64,000 nt of DNA. It comes from Bdellovibrio bacteriovorus. Lineage in GTDB: Bacteria > Bdellovibrionota > Bdellovibrionia > Bdellovibrionales > Bdellovibrionaceae. The stretch covers positions 405,275 to 469,274 of the forward strand of contig NZ_LUKD01000005.1 of the NCBI RefSeq assembly GCF_001592745.1. Direction: 5' to 3'. Below the pieces are notes generated by a model that saw only the letters and a program-made list of their open reading frames with translations, ran no database searches and was not told the origin of the DNA. A program made the translations under genes and the position numbers. Below, in pieces: positions 16,664-24,706 of this stretch; positions within the stretch are counted from its first letter, which is position 1; the number at the start of each line of letters is the position of its first letter.

Positions 16664-16957
16664 CTACTTCCAGAGCTTTCCCGCGCACATCAGATAAAAC
16701 ATTTTGAAATCCCCGCGCAAGGACCACAGAGGATGCGTGAAGGTCGCTGGGCGATTCTTTTCAACAATAAAGTGCCCGACCCAAGCAAAACCATAACCAA
16801 TCAACGGTAAAAGCCACAGAACGGTCCAAGTCTTCGTGATGAAGGCATAAATGAACACGGCGTGAACTAAAAAAGTCCCGACGAAATGCAGACGACGATT
16901 GCGCGGATCTGAATGTTCGCGCAAATAAAAAGGCCAGAATTCTTCGAAGCTTTTCAT
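16664..16957 (-). CDS. DUF962 / Mpo1-like membrane protein
   Basis: A 97-residue membrane protein. Conserved His15 (REHSDPRNR), His24 (RRLHFVGT), His62 (GHFIVEKNRPATF) and His75 (THPLWSL) match the DUF962 pattern, whose yeast member Mpo1 is an Fe-dependent 2-hydroxy fatty acid dioxygenase. Two hydrophobic segments lie between them. The activity of short bacterial members is not proven. GAGG lies 5 bases before the ATG. It follows plsC by 18 bp, so a shared transcript and a link to lipid metabolism are likely. Confidence 0.85.
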   Translation of the reverse strand: MKSFEEFWPFYLREHSDPRNRRLHFVGTFLVHAVFIYAFITKTWTVLWLLPLIGYGFAWVGHFIVEKNRPATFTHPLWSLRGDFKMFYLMCAGKLWK

Positions 16958-16975
16958 AAAAACCTCGCTGAAAAA

Positions 16976-17713
16976 CTATACTTGAGCCTCAGGGAAATAA
17001 GGCTGCATCATGTGACGAACCTTTTCTTGCAACTGGGGTCGCGACTCTAAAGCATATTGAGTGGCATCCACCGGTGGCAACACATACAAGGTCACCGTGC
17101 GCTTCCACACGCCCCAGTTCGGAACAATATGGCCTTTAGGAAGAATCGCCGCCGCCCCTTTGACCACAACCGGTACAATCGGAGATTTCGCATTAATGGC
17201 AAAGATAAAAGGACCTGACTTGAAAGACCCGAGCCTTTCCGTCACTTGCCTTGTTCCTTCGGGCGCCAGAGCAAAACGCTCCCCCGCTTTGATACGAGTT
17301 TCAGCCTCTTTATAAACCTTAAAAACCTCTTCGCGACGGTCGCGCGCAATCGGCAAAATTCCGGCTCGACGCATAGCCGGGCCAAAAACAGGAATGCGGA
17401 AAAGCTCGATCTTCGCACCGAAACGGAAACTTCCCAAGTATCCATTCATCGCGAAAATATCAAAGAAGCTTGTGTGGTTGAAAACGTAAATAAATCCGCC
17501 AGGAGGTTGATTCTCAAGGCCTTTCACGATGACTTCAACGCCGAACATGCGGCAAGCACCGCGGGTCCAAATTTCAACAATGCGATCTTCGAGCGGGCGG
17601 TTCTTCATTGTCAGATTCACAATGATAAGAGCGATCGAACACAACATTGTGTGAATCGGAAAATAAACAAGTGCTAAAATGGAGCGAGGGTATGAAAGTA
17701 ATTTCCAAAACAT
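16976..17713 (-). CDS. plsC: 1-acyl-sn-glycerol-3-phosphate acyltransferase (PlsC family)
   Basis: A 245-residue membrane-bound acyltransferase that adds the second acyl chain in phosphatidic acid synthesis. The catalytic HX4D is His80-TSFF-Asp85, with LAPEGTR downstream and a hydrophobic N-terminus. The start codon comes one base after the stop of the RelA/SpoT-like gene, so the two are probably translationally coupled. Another lysophospholipid acyltransferase specificity cannot be excluded. Confidence 0.88.
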   Translation of the reverse strand: MFWKLLSYPRSILALVYFPIHTMLCSIALIIVNLTMKNRPLEDRIVEIWTRGACRMFGVEVIVKGLENQPPGGFIYVFNHTSFFDIFAMNGYLGSFRFGAKIELFRIPVFGPAMRRAGILPIARDRREEVFKVYKEAETRIKAGERFALAPEGTRQVTERLGSFKSGPFIFAINAKSPIVPVVVKGAAAILPKGHIVPNWGVWKRTVTLYVLPPVDATQYALESRPQLQEKVRHMMQPYFPEAQV

Positions 17714-17714
17714 A

Positions 17715-18821
17715 TTAACTCATCTCAGGAAACAAACGTTTGCGCGCCGCTGTTCTCTGTCTTTCTTTGTACGCTTGATGCTCTGAGGGGCCTGATAAAA
17801 TTCTTTCGTGAGCCGATTGATCCATGATCTGCACTTCAAAAGGATAAAAGAAACTAAAAGCTTCTTGGCTCCCTTGGGGTTTAATATGAATCAATTTACG
17901 GGAAATGAATTTAATAAACTTATAATCCGCACCGGAAAAGAAATTTTCTTTTCGCAGATACTGAACGTTATCACCCATCTCGGAGAGTTTTTGATCAAAA
18001 GCAGCTTGAATACTTTGCTCATCCAAAGTGTCCAACCGGTGAGAAAGATCGTCACACACTTCCATGAATACATTCACCGGATAAAGATTGTTAGAGCTTT
18101 GATCCGGCATGATGTGCGGAAAACTGATCACATTTTCTTTCACCAAAAAACGTACGACTTGGAAAGTATCAAAAAGATTGCGCGTGATAAAACGTACACC
18201 CAGCTTATCAAAGATCTTCATCGCCAAAGCATCGGGTTTGGCCAAAAGTTTAATCACCGTGCTGGAAGAAGTTTTAAATGGTTTTACTTCAAAACCTAGA
18301 AGTTCAATAGGATCTAAGATGTGCTCACCAGCCGTAGAACTTTGCAAAAAAGTCCGGTGAGTCGTGCCGTCATAGCGGATGCACTCTTGAAACGGCGAAA
18401 GAATTTGCGATTGGATTTCTTCAGAAAAAGAACTGAAGAGATCATTTTCTGCATGAACAAAAACGTGCATGCAGCGAAGAATCGCACAGGCCCAGCGTTG
18501 CAGTTGAACTTGTTCGGGGTCTTGTGAACTTGCGTAAATTAATAACTGGCGGATGTCCCCAAGCTGGCGGCGGTCTCTAAAAATTTCAGGAAGTTCTTTA
18601 TCTTCAAAGCCCAGCTTTTCTAACATCAGAACCAGGGCACGACGGTGGTAGTACCAAAGTTTTTCTAAGTCGTTTTCTTTGGTGAAATCGAATCCATAAC
18701 TTAAAAGGAAAGACGTCGCGGCCTCGAGAGAATGAATATTGAGCCTAGGAATTTCGATGGCAGAATGACCACCGACAACCGAGTTCAGAATGGAAGAATC
18801 AAAGATGAAACGTTGAGGCAT
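17715..18821 (-). CDS. RelA/SpoT-synthetase-like protein of unknown function
   Basis: A 368-residue cytosolic protein. It resembles a family known to me only as a conserved uncharacterised group of Bdellovibrio and myxobacteria (I believe of TIGR04552/TIGR04562 type). The C-terminal half carries elements in the order of a (p)ppGpp synthetase domain: a KTSSSTVIKLL stretch (183-193), DKLGVRFITRNLFDTFQVV (205-223), FEVQIMDQSAHE (328-339) and SEHQAYKERQ (346-355). These recall KSxxSI, DxxGxR, VEVQIRT and AAHWKYK. The N-terminal 180 residues are unrecognised. It is upstream of and coupled to plsC. A hairpin covers its ribosome binding site. Confidence 0.5.
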   Translation of the reverse strand: MPQRFIFDSSILNSVVGGHSAIEIPRLNIHSLEAATSFLLSYGFDFTKENDLEKLWYYHRRALVLMLEKLGFEDKELPEIFRDRRQLGDIRQLLIYASSQDPEQVQLQRWACAILRCMHVFVHAENDLFSSFSEEIQSQILSPFQECIRYDGTTHRTFLQSSTAGEHILDPIELLGFEVKPFKTSSSTVIKLLAKPDALAMKIFDKLGVRFITRNLFDTFQVVRFLVKENVISFPHIMPDQSSNNLYPVNVFMEVCDDLSHRLDTLDEQSIQAAFDQKLSEMGDNVQYLRKENFFSGADYKFIKFISRKLIHIKPQGSQEAFSFFYPFEVQIMDQSAHERILSGPSEHQAYKERQRTAARKRLFPEMS

Positions 18822-18822
18822 T

Positions 18823-18847
18823 CCCCTATCTTCAAACTCGATAGGGG
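18823..18847 (-). promoter_or_regulatory. Hairpin enclosing the Shine-Dalgarno site of the RelA/SpoT-like gene
   Basis: On the minus strand CCCCTATC pairs perfectly with GATAGGGG around a 9-base loop. The second arm contains the AGGGG that serves as ribosome binding site, and it ends one base before the ATG at 18821. Folding would therefore mask the start, giving a possible translational switch. The pairing is seen; regulation is inferred. Confidence 0.45.
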
Positions 18848-18869
18848 GTGAAGCAAGACGCAGCGCTTA

Positions 18870-19526
18870 TTATTGGATCAAAGCACACGTGTAGGCTTTG
18901 AACTGACCCAGAGTACCCGAAGCAGGAGAATATCCGTTTACCGCCGTACGATTTTGATATGTCACATTCCCTTGAGCAAGAGTGCCGTCGTATTGACCTT
19001 GGAACACGATATCACCGTAAGAGTCGCTAAACTTCACTGTGAATTGACGCGTATTGCGATTAATAGTTCCTGAAGCCGCCGCAGAAAACTCAACTTGGTA
19101 AGGCTGGATCACCTGGCCGTTATAAGACTGACCCGCGTAGGAATCAAAGATCTTGATAAGAACAGTTGAAGAACCCGCCACTAAATTTCCCGAAGAATCA
19201 AATTTAAATGCACCGAAGAAATCAATACCAGTCTTATCATTGATATTGCCGCTGATAGTGCCCAGTGTTTGTGGATCCAAGGTAGCAGAGATAAAACTCT
19301 TTACTTGGGATTCAAAACTTCCTGAATTGTAGTAATCATAGATCTTACCCACATTCATGGAGGCATTCCCGCAGCTATTCACCGCATTGGGCTGAGTGAC
19401 CGCCGGTGTGTTTGAGCGGCCCGCAACGCGTGTCGCGCTGGATTCCTTCTTCGCACAAGCTGATAAGGACAAAGCCACAAGGACCAAGATTCCCATCACT
19501 GATTTGTTAAAGAAAGATGTTTTCAT
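18870..19526 (-). CDS. Putative lipoprotein of unknown function
   Basis: A 218-residue lipoprotein. The signal peptide ends in the lipobox LSAC (Cys near residue 25), followed by AKKESS, a low-complexity linker, and a beta-rich domain with many Ser, Gly, Asn and Thr. Two Cys remain in the mature part (NSCGNAS and the C-terminal TCALIQ) and could form a disulfide. The ATG at 19526 has GGAGG about 6 bases upstream, which decides against the longer reading from 19547. No family recognised. Confidence 0.75.
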   Translation of the reverse strand: MKTSFFNKSVMGILVLVALSLSACAKKESSATRVAGRSNTPAVTQPNAVNSCGNASMNVGKIYDYYNSGSFESQVKSFISATLDPQTLGTISGNINDKTGIDFFGAFKFDSSGNLVAGSSTVLIKIFDSYAGQSYNGQVIQPYQVEFSAAASGTINRNTRQFTVKFSDSYGDIVFQGQYDGTLAQGNVTYQNRTAVNGYSPASGTLGQFKAYTCALIQ

Positions 19527-19616
19527 AAAAGCCTCCATGCCAATCATAGAGGCAAGAGGCGGACCATCAAAAATGCAATATATTGGATTTGAGAGGGAAA
19601 ACCCGTCTCACCCTGA

Positions 19617-19640
19617 AACATCCCTCCTTCGAGGGACGTT
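19617..19640. terminator. Stem-loop between metalloprotease and lipoprotein genes
   Basis: AACATCCCTC and GAGGGACGTT pair (10 positions, one mismatch that becomes G-U in RNA on the minus strand) around CTTC. The flanking T-tract is short, so termination for the metalloprotease gene upstream is plausible but weak; that gene ends at 19677 on the minus strand. Confidence 0.45.
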
Positions 19641-19676
19641 TTAAGTGCTCGGGTGTTTAATATTTGAACAGCGCTT

Positions 19677-22340
19677 TTAACGTAATTTATCGAAGGCCAA
19701 GAGCACATTGATTTCCGCTGTCAGCCATAAAGAACCCGCAGAATCGACCAGGCCTTGATTCAGAAGCTGCGCCGGTAGCTCCGCCGGCTTTTTTATAGAA
19801 GCCAAATCAAAGCTTGGATCCACTTCTTTCAAAACGGCATTCACTTTGTTGTACTGCTCGCTACGAATCAGAGCTTTCTTCATTTCAACTTCAAAGCGCA
19901 AACCACGAGACGAAACCAAGTTCATCCATTTCGTACGCTCTTCCGCCGTTAGATAACTGCGCGCGACTTTAACTTCTTTAGTAAGCCCTTGTCCCACTCT
20001 TAAAATCGTCTCACCGTTTTCTACAGCCGTAAGATCCAAGTAAAGTGCTGCCAGGATATCGGCATCTTGTTCTTTAATGATATTGCGTGGAAGAACCTGA
20101 CTGACGATCGTAAGAGCCCCTTTGGCGTCGGTTTCGCTTTCATCGACTTTAGGCAGAAGAGCGGAAAGACCCGAAGCCAATGCCTTTTTATTCACCAACG
20201 AAAGCTGGTGGAAGAAAGAAAGAATGCGATTTTGTTGAAAACTCGTCAGCGTGTACTCACGTCCACCCAATGTTTTACCTTGAGCAAAGTAAGGACTATT
20301 CGCAAGCTCAGTGATTTGTCTTTCAATAAAGTCTTTAGCAATGCTGCCGTCAGAGTTTCTCCAAAGATCATTAAGCACAGCCGCGTATCCACCGGCTTCT
20401 GCCAAAGAGCGTGTGCGCTCACGACCTAAAGCATCGTCCATTCCCACTTTGGAATAATGGATCTGACCTGACTTTACGTTTTCAATTGAAGCAAACTGTG
20501 GCGATGGGACAGAGTTGACTGTTTTATCTAAAAGAACCTGATTAATAAACTTCAATGTATCAAGATTGACCTTCCCCCACTTCACCGTGTCTTGAAGAAC
20601 CACGTCGATGTCGTTAACGACCGTCGGTTGATCTGCGGGGTACAGACGGCCAATGATGGAGGCAAAAAGAACTTTAATGAAACGTTCTTTTTCATATTTC
20701 GTATCCAAGTACTTGCGAAGAAGCGGATTGTTTCCGGCATCGAAGCGCTCGCAGCCATAAATCTGCAAAGCTTGGCTTGAAGCTAAAGCGATATCGTCAT
20801 CCGTGCAGTAGCGAGAGATCTTTTCGTCTAATGCCGCATGGTCCGCCGAGTAAGCCCAATCCATCGCCATCTTATCATAGGAAAGAGGCGCATATTTGAT
20901 TCTGGCTGCCATCAAGACGTCATCAATACCGCTGACATAATCCATGATACTTGTCGACGTTTCCAAACCTTGGTGGTTTGGATCTTGAAGATAGTTTTTC
21001 GCCGCAGCTTCAATATCTTTTGTAGACACCTTCGCAGAGAAGGATCCCGCAAAGTTATGACGAAGTCCCAAAGCATGTCCTAGTTCGTGAGCCACAGTGG
21101 CGCGCACGCTGTCTTGAGCTAAGCGCAGTCTTTGAGAGTCATTGGCCTCTTTCGCGATCACATCCAATGCAGCTAGATTTTGGGTAAGGTCACAAGAAAC
21201 GGCGCCGGGTGCGACTGGAGTGTCATTATTGAGATGAACTAAATCACCAGAGCCGACTTTCGTGAAAACGGACGGCATAAATACTTGAGCTCTTAAGACT
21301 TCACCCGTCAGAGGATCCGATTGGCCAATAGCGTAAGCCGCGCCTGAATCTTCCCAAGGAATCCAGCGCACCATGATGCTGCGATCTTCGGGGCCCGCTT
21401 GAGGATCTACATTTGTTTTTACCGCAATAACGTCGCGGCCAAAAACTTTATTCCAATAAAGAGCGCCTTCTTTTACGGCCTCCAAATATTGAGCGGGGAC
21501 CGCATCAGAAATACGAACGACAATCGGGCCTTTTTTCGGAGACAAATCCCACTTTGTGATCAAATTGATGATGTCTTTGCTGTGCTCTTTCTTACCTAGT
21601 TTCGTCACGAAGAAGCCGACACGTCGGCTTTTGTCATACTCTTTCGGGCGGAAATCCGGAGTCAGATTATAAGCGCGAATTTGTACATTCATCGCCACCG
21701 TCTCTTCACGATTTTCCACTGTTGAAGTATTGCGGTCAGGTCCCGATTTAACTAAATCAGAACGAATCTTGATGATTTGTTCTAGCTCGATATTCTTTTC
21801 ATCAAACTTAATACCGCGAACGAACGAGTCTTCAACCACCAAAGAAGGCAAAGAACTTTCCGTCAGGTCATCACTATTTCCACGAGGAATATCCGTGTCA
21901 TAGGAACGTTGCTGAACAAAGGTTTTTAAACCTTGTCCCCAGTCGAAAGTAATCGCATCGGCATCTTCAGAAACAACCTCGAAAGTCTGGATCAGGTTCA
22001 CGGTTTGGATTTCTTTGTAGATGCTATTGTAGTTTTGGGCGAGCAAAGCAATGCGGCCGCCCGATTTGTCAAATGTGACAACCTGTGGTTTTAAGTCATA
22101 CCATTGCGGCGTGGAACCTGAAGTTTTGCCTGAAGAGATTAAAAGAAAGACTTTCCCTAAAGACGACTTCTGGATCGTGATGCAGGACTTATTAGCACAC
22201 ACGTCAGCGGTGTTACTCGTAAACGACTCGAGCATGTTGTTGGGAGCCTGTTTTTCAACGACAGTTTCTTTAGTACACGCTGATAGTAACAAAGAGGAAA
22301 GTGCAATGCTGAGAAGCCCGATGCGCTGATTCGAATTCAT
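19677..22340 (-). CDS. Zinc-dependent metalloprotease lipoprotein
   Basis: An 887-residue surface or periplasmic lipoprotein (lipobox LLSAC, Cys22). The catalytic motif is HELGHALGLRH, with His418, Glu419, His422 and His428 and NF after it. SIMDY about 40 residues further on plays the part of the Met-turn. This layout is that of the large metzincin-like proteases of the DUF4953/DUF5117 type. The remaining 400 residues are helical-looking. Export, size and activity would suit digestion of prey or matrix protein, which is inference. The ATG at 22340 follows GGGGG; an upstream in-frame start at 22361 would break the signal peptide. Confidence 0.85.
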   Translation of the reverse strand: MNSNQRIGLLSIALSSLLLSACTKETVVEKQAPNNMLESFTSNTADVCANKSCITIQKSSLGKVFLLISSGKTSGSTPQWYDLKPQVVTFDKSGGRIALLAQNYNSIYKEIQTVNLIQTFEVVSEDADAITFDWGQGLKTFVQQRSYDTDIPRGNSDDLTESSLPSLVVEDSFVRGIKFDEKNIELEQIIKIRSDLVKSGPDRNTSTVENREETVAMNVQIRAYNLTPDFRPKEYDKSRRVGFFVTKLGKKEHSKDIINLITKWDLSPKKGPIVVRISDAVPAQYLEAVKEGALYWNKVFGRDVIAVKTNVDPQAGPEDRSIMVRWIPWEDSGAAYAIGQSDPLTGEVLRAQVFMPSVFTKVGSGDLVHLNNDTPVAPGAVSCDLTQNLAALDVIAKEANDSQRLRLAQDSVRATVAHELGHALGLRHNFAGSFSAKVSTKDIEAAAKNYLQDPNHQGLETSTSIMDYVSGIDDVLMAARIKYAPLSYDKMAMDWAYSADHAALDEKISRYCTDDDIALASSQALQIYGCERFDAGNNPLLRKYLDTKYEKERFIKVLFASIIGRLYPADQPTVVNDIDVVLQDTVKWGKVNLDTLKFINQVLLDKTVNSVPSPQFASIENVKSGQIHYSKVGMDDALGRERTRSLAEAGGYAAVLNDLWRNSDGSIAKDFIERQITELANSPYFAQGKTLGGREYTLTSFQQNRILSFFHQLSLVNKKALASGLSALLPKVDESETDAKGALTIVSQVLPRNIIKEQDADILAALYLDLTAVENGETILRVGQGLTKEVKVARSYLTAEERTKWMNLVSSRGLRFEVEMKKALIRSEQYNKVNAVLKEVDPSFDLASIKKPAELPAQLLNQGLVDSAGSLWLTAEINVLLAFDKLR

Positions 22341-22470
22341 GTAGGAACCCCCAAAAACCAATATTCAAGAGACACTTATGCCAAAGAAACCCCGAGGGCA
22401 AAAGATGTCTGAAAAAAAGTATGAAATGTTGATAAGGTTGACAGGTTTGCGCCGTCCTAAAGCGCTTATA

Positions 22471-22502
22471 AGCCAATTGAGGTCGTCCTAACCTCATTGG
22501 CT
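22471..22502. other. Stem-loop in the divergent gap before the Zn-ribbon gene
   Basis: AGCCAATTGAGGT pairs with ACCTCATTGGCT, with a single bulged base, around CGTCCTA. It is followed about 25 bases on by a smaller GGCC/GGCC stem. It sits about 70 bases upstream of the + strand gene at 22574 and has no T-tract, so a leader structure or operator fits better than a terminator. Confidence 0.4.
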
Positions 22503-22573
22503 GTATTTCAGCATCGGACCTTGAGGCCTTTCGAGGCCCTTTAGACAATAAAGACGTAACTTAAGAGGTCCTT

Positions 22574-22789
22574 ATGGAATGCAAAATACAATGCCCCTAT
22601 TGCCGGGAAAAGTTCTCTATTCAAGTCTTTCGAGAGGACGGTGAAGACCAGGAATTCATTTGGGATTGCGAGATTTGTTGCCGCCCGATTGATATTCATG
22701 CGTTTTGGGATGAAGATCGTGATCGATTTAGACTGATGGTAGGACAAGGCGGCGATTTCGATGAAATGCGAATTGACCCGATTTTTTGA
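22574..22789 (+). CDS. CPXCG-motif small zinc-ribbon protein
   Basis: A 71-residue cytosolic protein. CPYC near the N-terminus (Cys7, Cys10) and CEICC in the middle (Cys32, Cys35, Cys36) would bind one zinc, followed by RPIDIHAFWDED. This matches the CPXCG Cys-rich family, of unknown role. A Shine-Dalgarno-like GAGG lies just upstream of the ATG. The next gene starts 18 bases after its stop, so it may share a transcript with the acetyltransferase and flavoprotein. Confidence 0.85.
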   Translation: MECKIQCPYCREKFSIQVFREDGEDQEFIWDCEICCRPIDIHAFWDEDRDRFRLMVGQGGDFDEMRIDPIF

Positions 22790-22807
22790 ATATGTCTTTA
22801 TGTGTCT

Positions 22808-23359
22808 ATGCACATTCGTCCTTTAGAACTTCGTGATTTGCCGGCTGTTAAAGCCTTCACCGATGCCAGCATCGGTCTAAACTACTTCACTTTAAAAGAG
22901 CTGGAAGAGTGTTATCAGAAATCTTTTTCTGGCGACGTGATGTGTTCTTTTGTTTTAGCCAATTCACAAGATGAAATATTTGGTTTGCGATTAGCCTATC
23001 CTCCGGGCTCTTGGAGCAAAGGAAAAGGCAAAAAACTGCGTTCGGATCTTTGGAAAGTGCCGTTAGAAAAAGTCGGATATTTTCAAAGTCTCTTTTTGTC
23101 GGAAGCAGTTCAGGGTGAAGGTTGGGGACCAAAATTATCAGATTCGTCCATCCAACAATTCAAACAGCTTGGAACAAAAGCCATTGTTACTCACGCTTGG
23201 AAGGAATCCCCGAACAACTCTTCGATTCGCTATTTGACTAAGTTTGGTTTTGAAAGTGTTGCGACTCATCCTGAATATTGGATTGATGTAGACTATGAAT
23301 GCGTGCGTGACGGAAAACCCTGCCGATGCACGGCAGAAGAAATGATTAAATATCTGTAG
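22808..23359 (+). CDS. GNAT family acetyltransferase
   Basis: A 183-residue protein with the GCN5-related fold. It has IRPLELRDLPAVKAF at the N-terminus, FVLANSQDEIFGLRL as the central strands, and a degenerate acetyl-CoA loop in VQGEGWGPKL. NNSSIRYLTKFGFE is typical of the C-terminal helix. Substrate unknown. I prefer the ATG at 22808; a GTG two codons upstream is possible. It is directly followed (6 bp) by the flavoprotein gene, so the pair may act on the same amine or amino acid. Confidence 0.75.
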   Translation: MHIRPLELRDLPAVKAFTDASIGLNYFTLKELEECYQKSFSGDVMCSFVLANSQDEIFGLRLAYPPGSWSKGKGKKLRSDLWKVPLEKVGYFQSLFLSEAVQGEGWGPKLSDSSIQQFKQLGTKAIVTHAWKESPNNSSIRYLTKFGFESVATHPEYWIDVDYECVRDGKPCRCTAEEMIKYL

Positions 23360-23365
23360 GTCTTT

Positions 23366-24538
23366 ATGAGTATTTCTTATTGGCTTGATTCAGCAACTTC
23401 TTCATCTCCTTCCGCAAAAGTCTATGACTTTGTGATCGTTGGCGCCGGCATTGCGGGACTCTCTACCGCCTATTGGCTGCAAAAAGAAAATCCCACCGCT
23501 CGCATTGCGATCATTGAAAAACACCGCTTGGGATTTGGCGCTTCAGGAAGAAACGCAGGATTTGTGACTTGCGGATCCACCGAGCACTTTATCAAACTCA
23601 ATGAACAATTTGGTTTACAGAAAGCCACAGAGATCTGGAAGTTTTCTGAAGACAATCGCAAACTTCTTTTAGAGCACATTATTGAAGACAAAGCCGATGA
23701 ACTGGATTTCCGTCACACGGGTTCTTGCACGGTCGCTCCAAGTTCAGAACATTGGCTGAAATACAGAATGACAGCAAAACTGATGCAGTCCGCTGGCATT
23801 GATGTTCATGAAATCGGGCCTACTGATTTAGAAAAAGATTTCGGCGTCACCGGTTTTGAAGGCGGCATTCAATATACAGGTGATGGATACATTCATCCGG
23901 TCAAACTTCTGCAGCGTCTTCGAAATAAAATCAAAGCCGATATTCACGAAGGCACGGAAGTGTTTTCGGTAAAAGACAAAGGTACAACCCAAGTCTTACG
24001 CACAGACCATGGGGATTTTGAAGCTCCCCGAGTGATCTTCACCTTGAACGCTTATTTGCCTTTAGTTTTAAAGAACTTTGAATCCTTGATTAAGCCCGGT
24101 CGTGGGCAAATTCTGGTCACTGAGCCCTTGCCAGCGTTTGTACGAGGGCCTTGTTATCTGACGAAGCATCTCTGTTACTTCCGTCAACTGCCGACGGGAC
24201 ACTTGCTGATTGGCGGCTTCAGAAATTTAGCCATTGATGTAGAGAATACTTATTCAGATGAAACTACATCTTTAATTCAGACGGCTCTTTTTGATTTCGT
24301 AAAGAGCCACTTCAAATACGGGAAAGAAGCGAAGATCGCCTACCAATGGTCCGGCATTATGGGCTTCTCTCCGGATGGCCAAATGATTCTAGGAGCCCTT
24401 CCAGAAAACAAAAACATCCACATCATGGCCGGCTGCTCAGGCCACGGCATGGGCCTAAGCTTCAACGCCGCAAAAACCCTCGTGGCCGGCATGCACGGAA
24501 CCGAAATCCCAAGCCATCTATCAATCTCCCGCTTCTAG
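23366..24538 (+). CDS. FAD-dependent amine/amino-acid oxidoreductase (DAO family)
   Basis: A 390-residue flavoprotein of the D-amino-acid oxidase superfamily, close in pattern to gamma-glutamylputrescine oxidase (PuuB). The FAD loop is VIVGAGIAGLSTAYWL, with IIEKHRLGFGASGRNAGFV right after it, then LVTEPLP and the C-terminal GHGMGLSFNAAKTLVAG. It should oxidise a C-N bond, releasing peroxide. Substrate is not known; no other putrescine genes are nearby. It is likely in an operon with the acetyltransferase. Confidence 0.82.
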   Translation: MSISYWLDSATSSSPSAKVYDFVIVGAGIAGLSTAYWLQKENPTARIAIIEKHRLGFGASGRNAGFVTCGSTEHFIKLNEQFGLQKATEIWKFSEDNRKLLLEHIIEDKADELDFRHTGSCTVAPSSEHWLKYRMTAKLMQSAGIDVHEIGPTDLEKDFGVTGFEGGIQYTGDGYIHPVKLLQRLRNKIKADIHEGTEVFSVKDKGTTQVLRTDHGDFEAPRVIFTLNAYLPLVLKNFESLIKPGRGQILVTEPLPAFVRGPCYLTKHLCYFRQLPTGHLLIGGFRNLAIDVENTYSDETTSLIQTALFDFVKSHFKYGKEAKIAYQWSGIMGFSPDGQMILGALPENKNIHIMAGCSGHGMGLSFNAAKTLVAGMHGTEIPSHLSISRF

Positions 24539-24540
24539 AG

Positions 24541-24610
24541 GTGCCTGCTTCTTTTTTGGGTCTACAGCGCATCAATTGATGCAGCGTAGACCCAAAAAAG
24601 AAGCAGGCAC
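24541..24610. repeat. Long inverted repeat C: 25-bp perfect arms around a 14-bp palindrome
   Basis: Arms 24541-24565 and 24586-24610 are perfect complements (GTGCCTGCTTCTTTTTTGGG plus TCTAC). The 20-base loop itself contains the palindrome GCATCAATTGATGC. The whole 70 bases fold into one nearly unbroken hairpin that begins 2 bases after the stop codon of the flavoprotein gene, just before a normal terminator. Confidence 0.9.
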
Positions 24611-24615
24611 TCCAA

Positions 24616-24647
24616 AAAAAAGCCCAGCGTTTTTAGCTGGGCTTTTT
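24616..24647. terminator. Bidirectional terminator
   Basis: AAAAAAGCCCAGC pairs with GCTGGGCTTTTT around GTTTTTA. It serves the + strand flavoprotein gene and the minus strand fadJ, which ends at 24707. Confidence 0.9.
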
Positions 24648-24706
24648 CTTACATGGGCCAGTTGGAAATACTCCCCTGGCGCCTTTTCTGGTTTTCTAAA
24701 CTTTTC

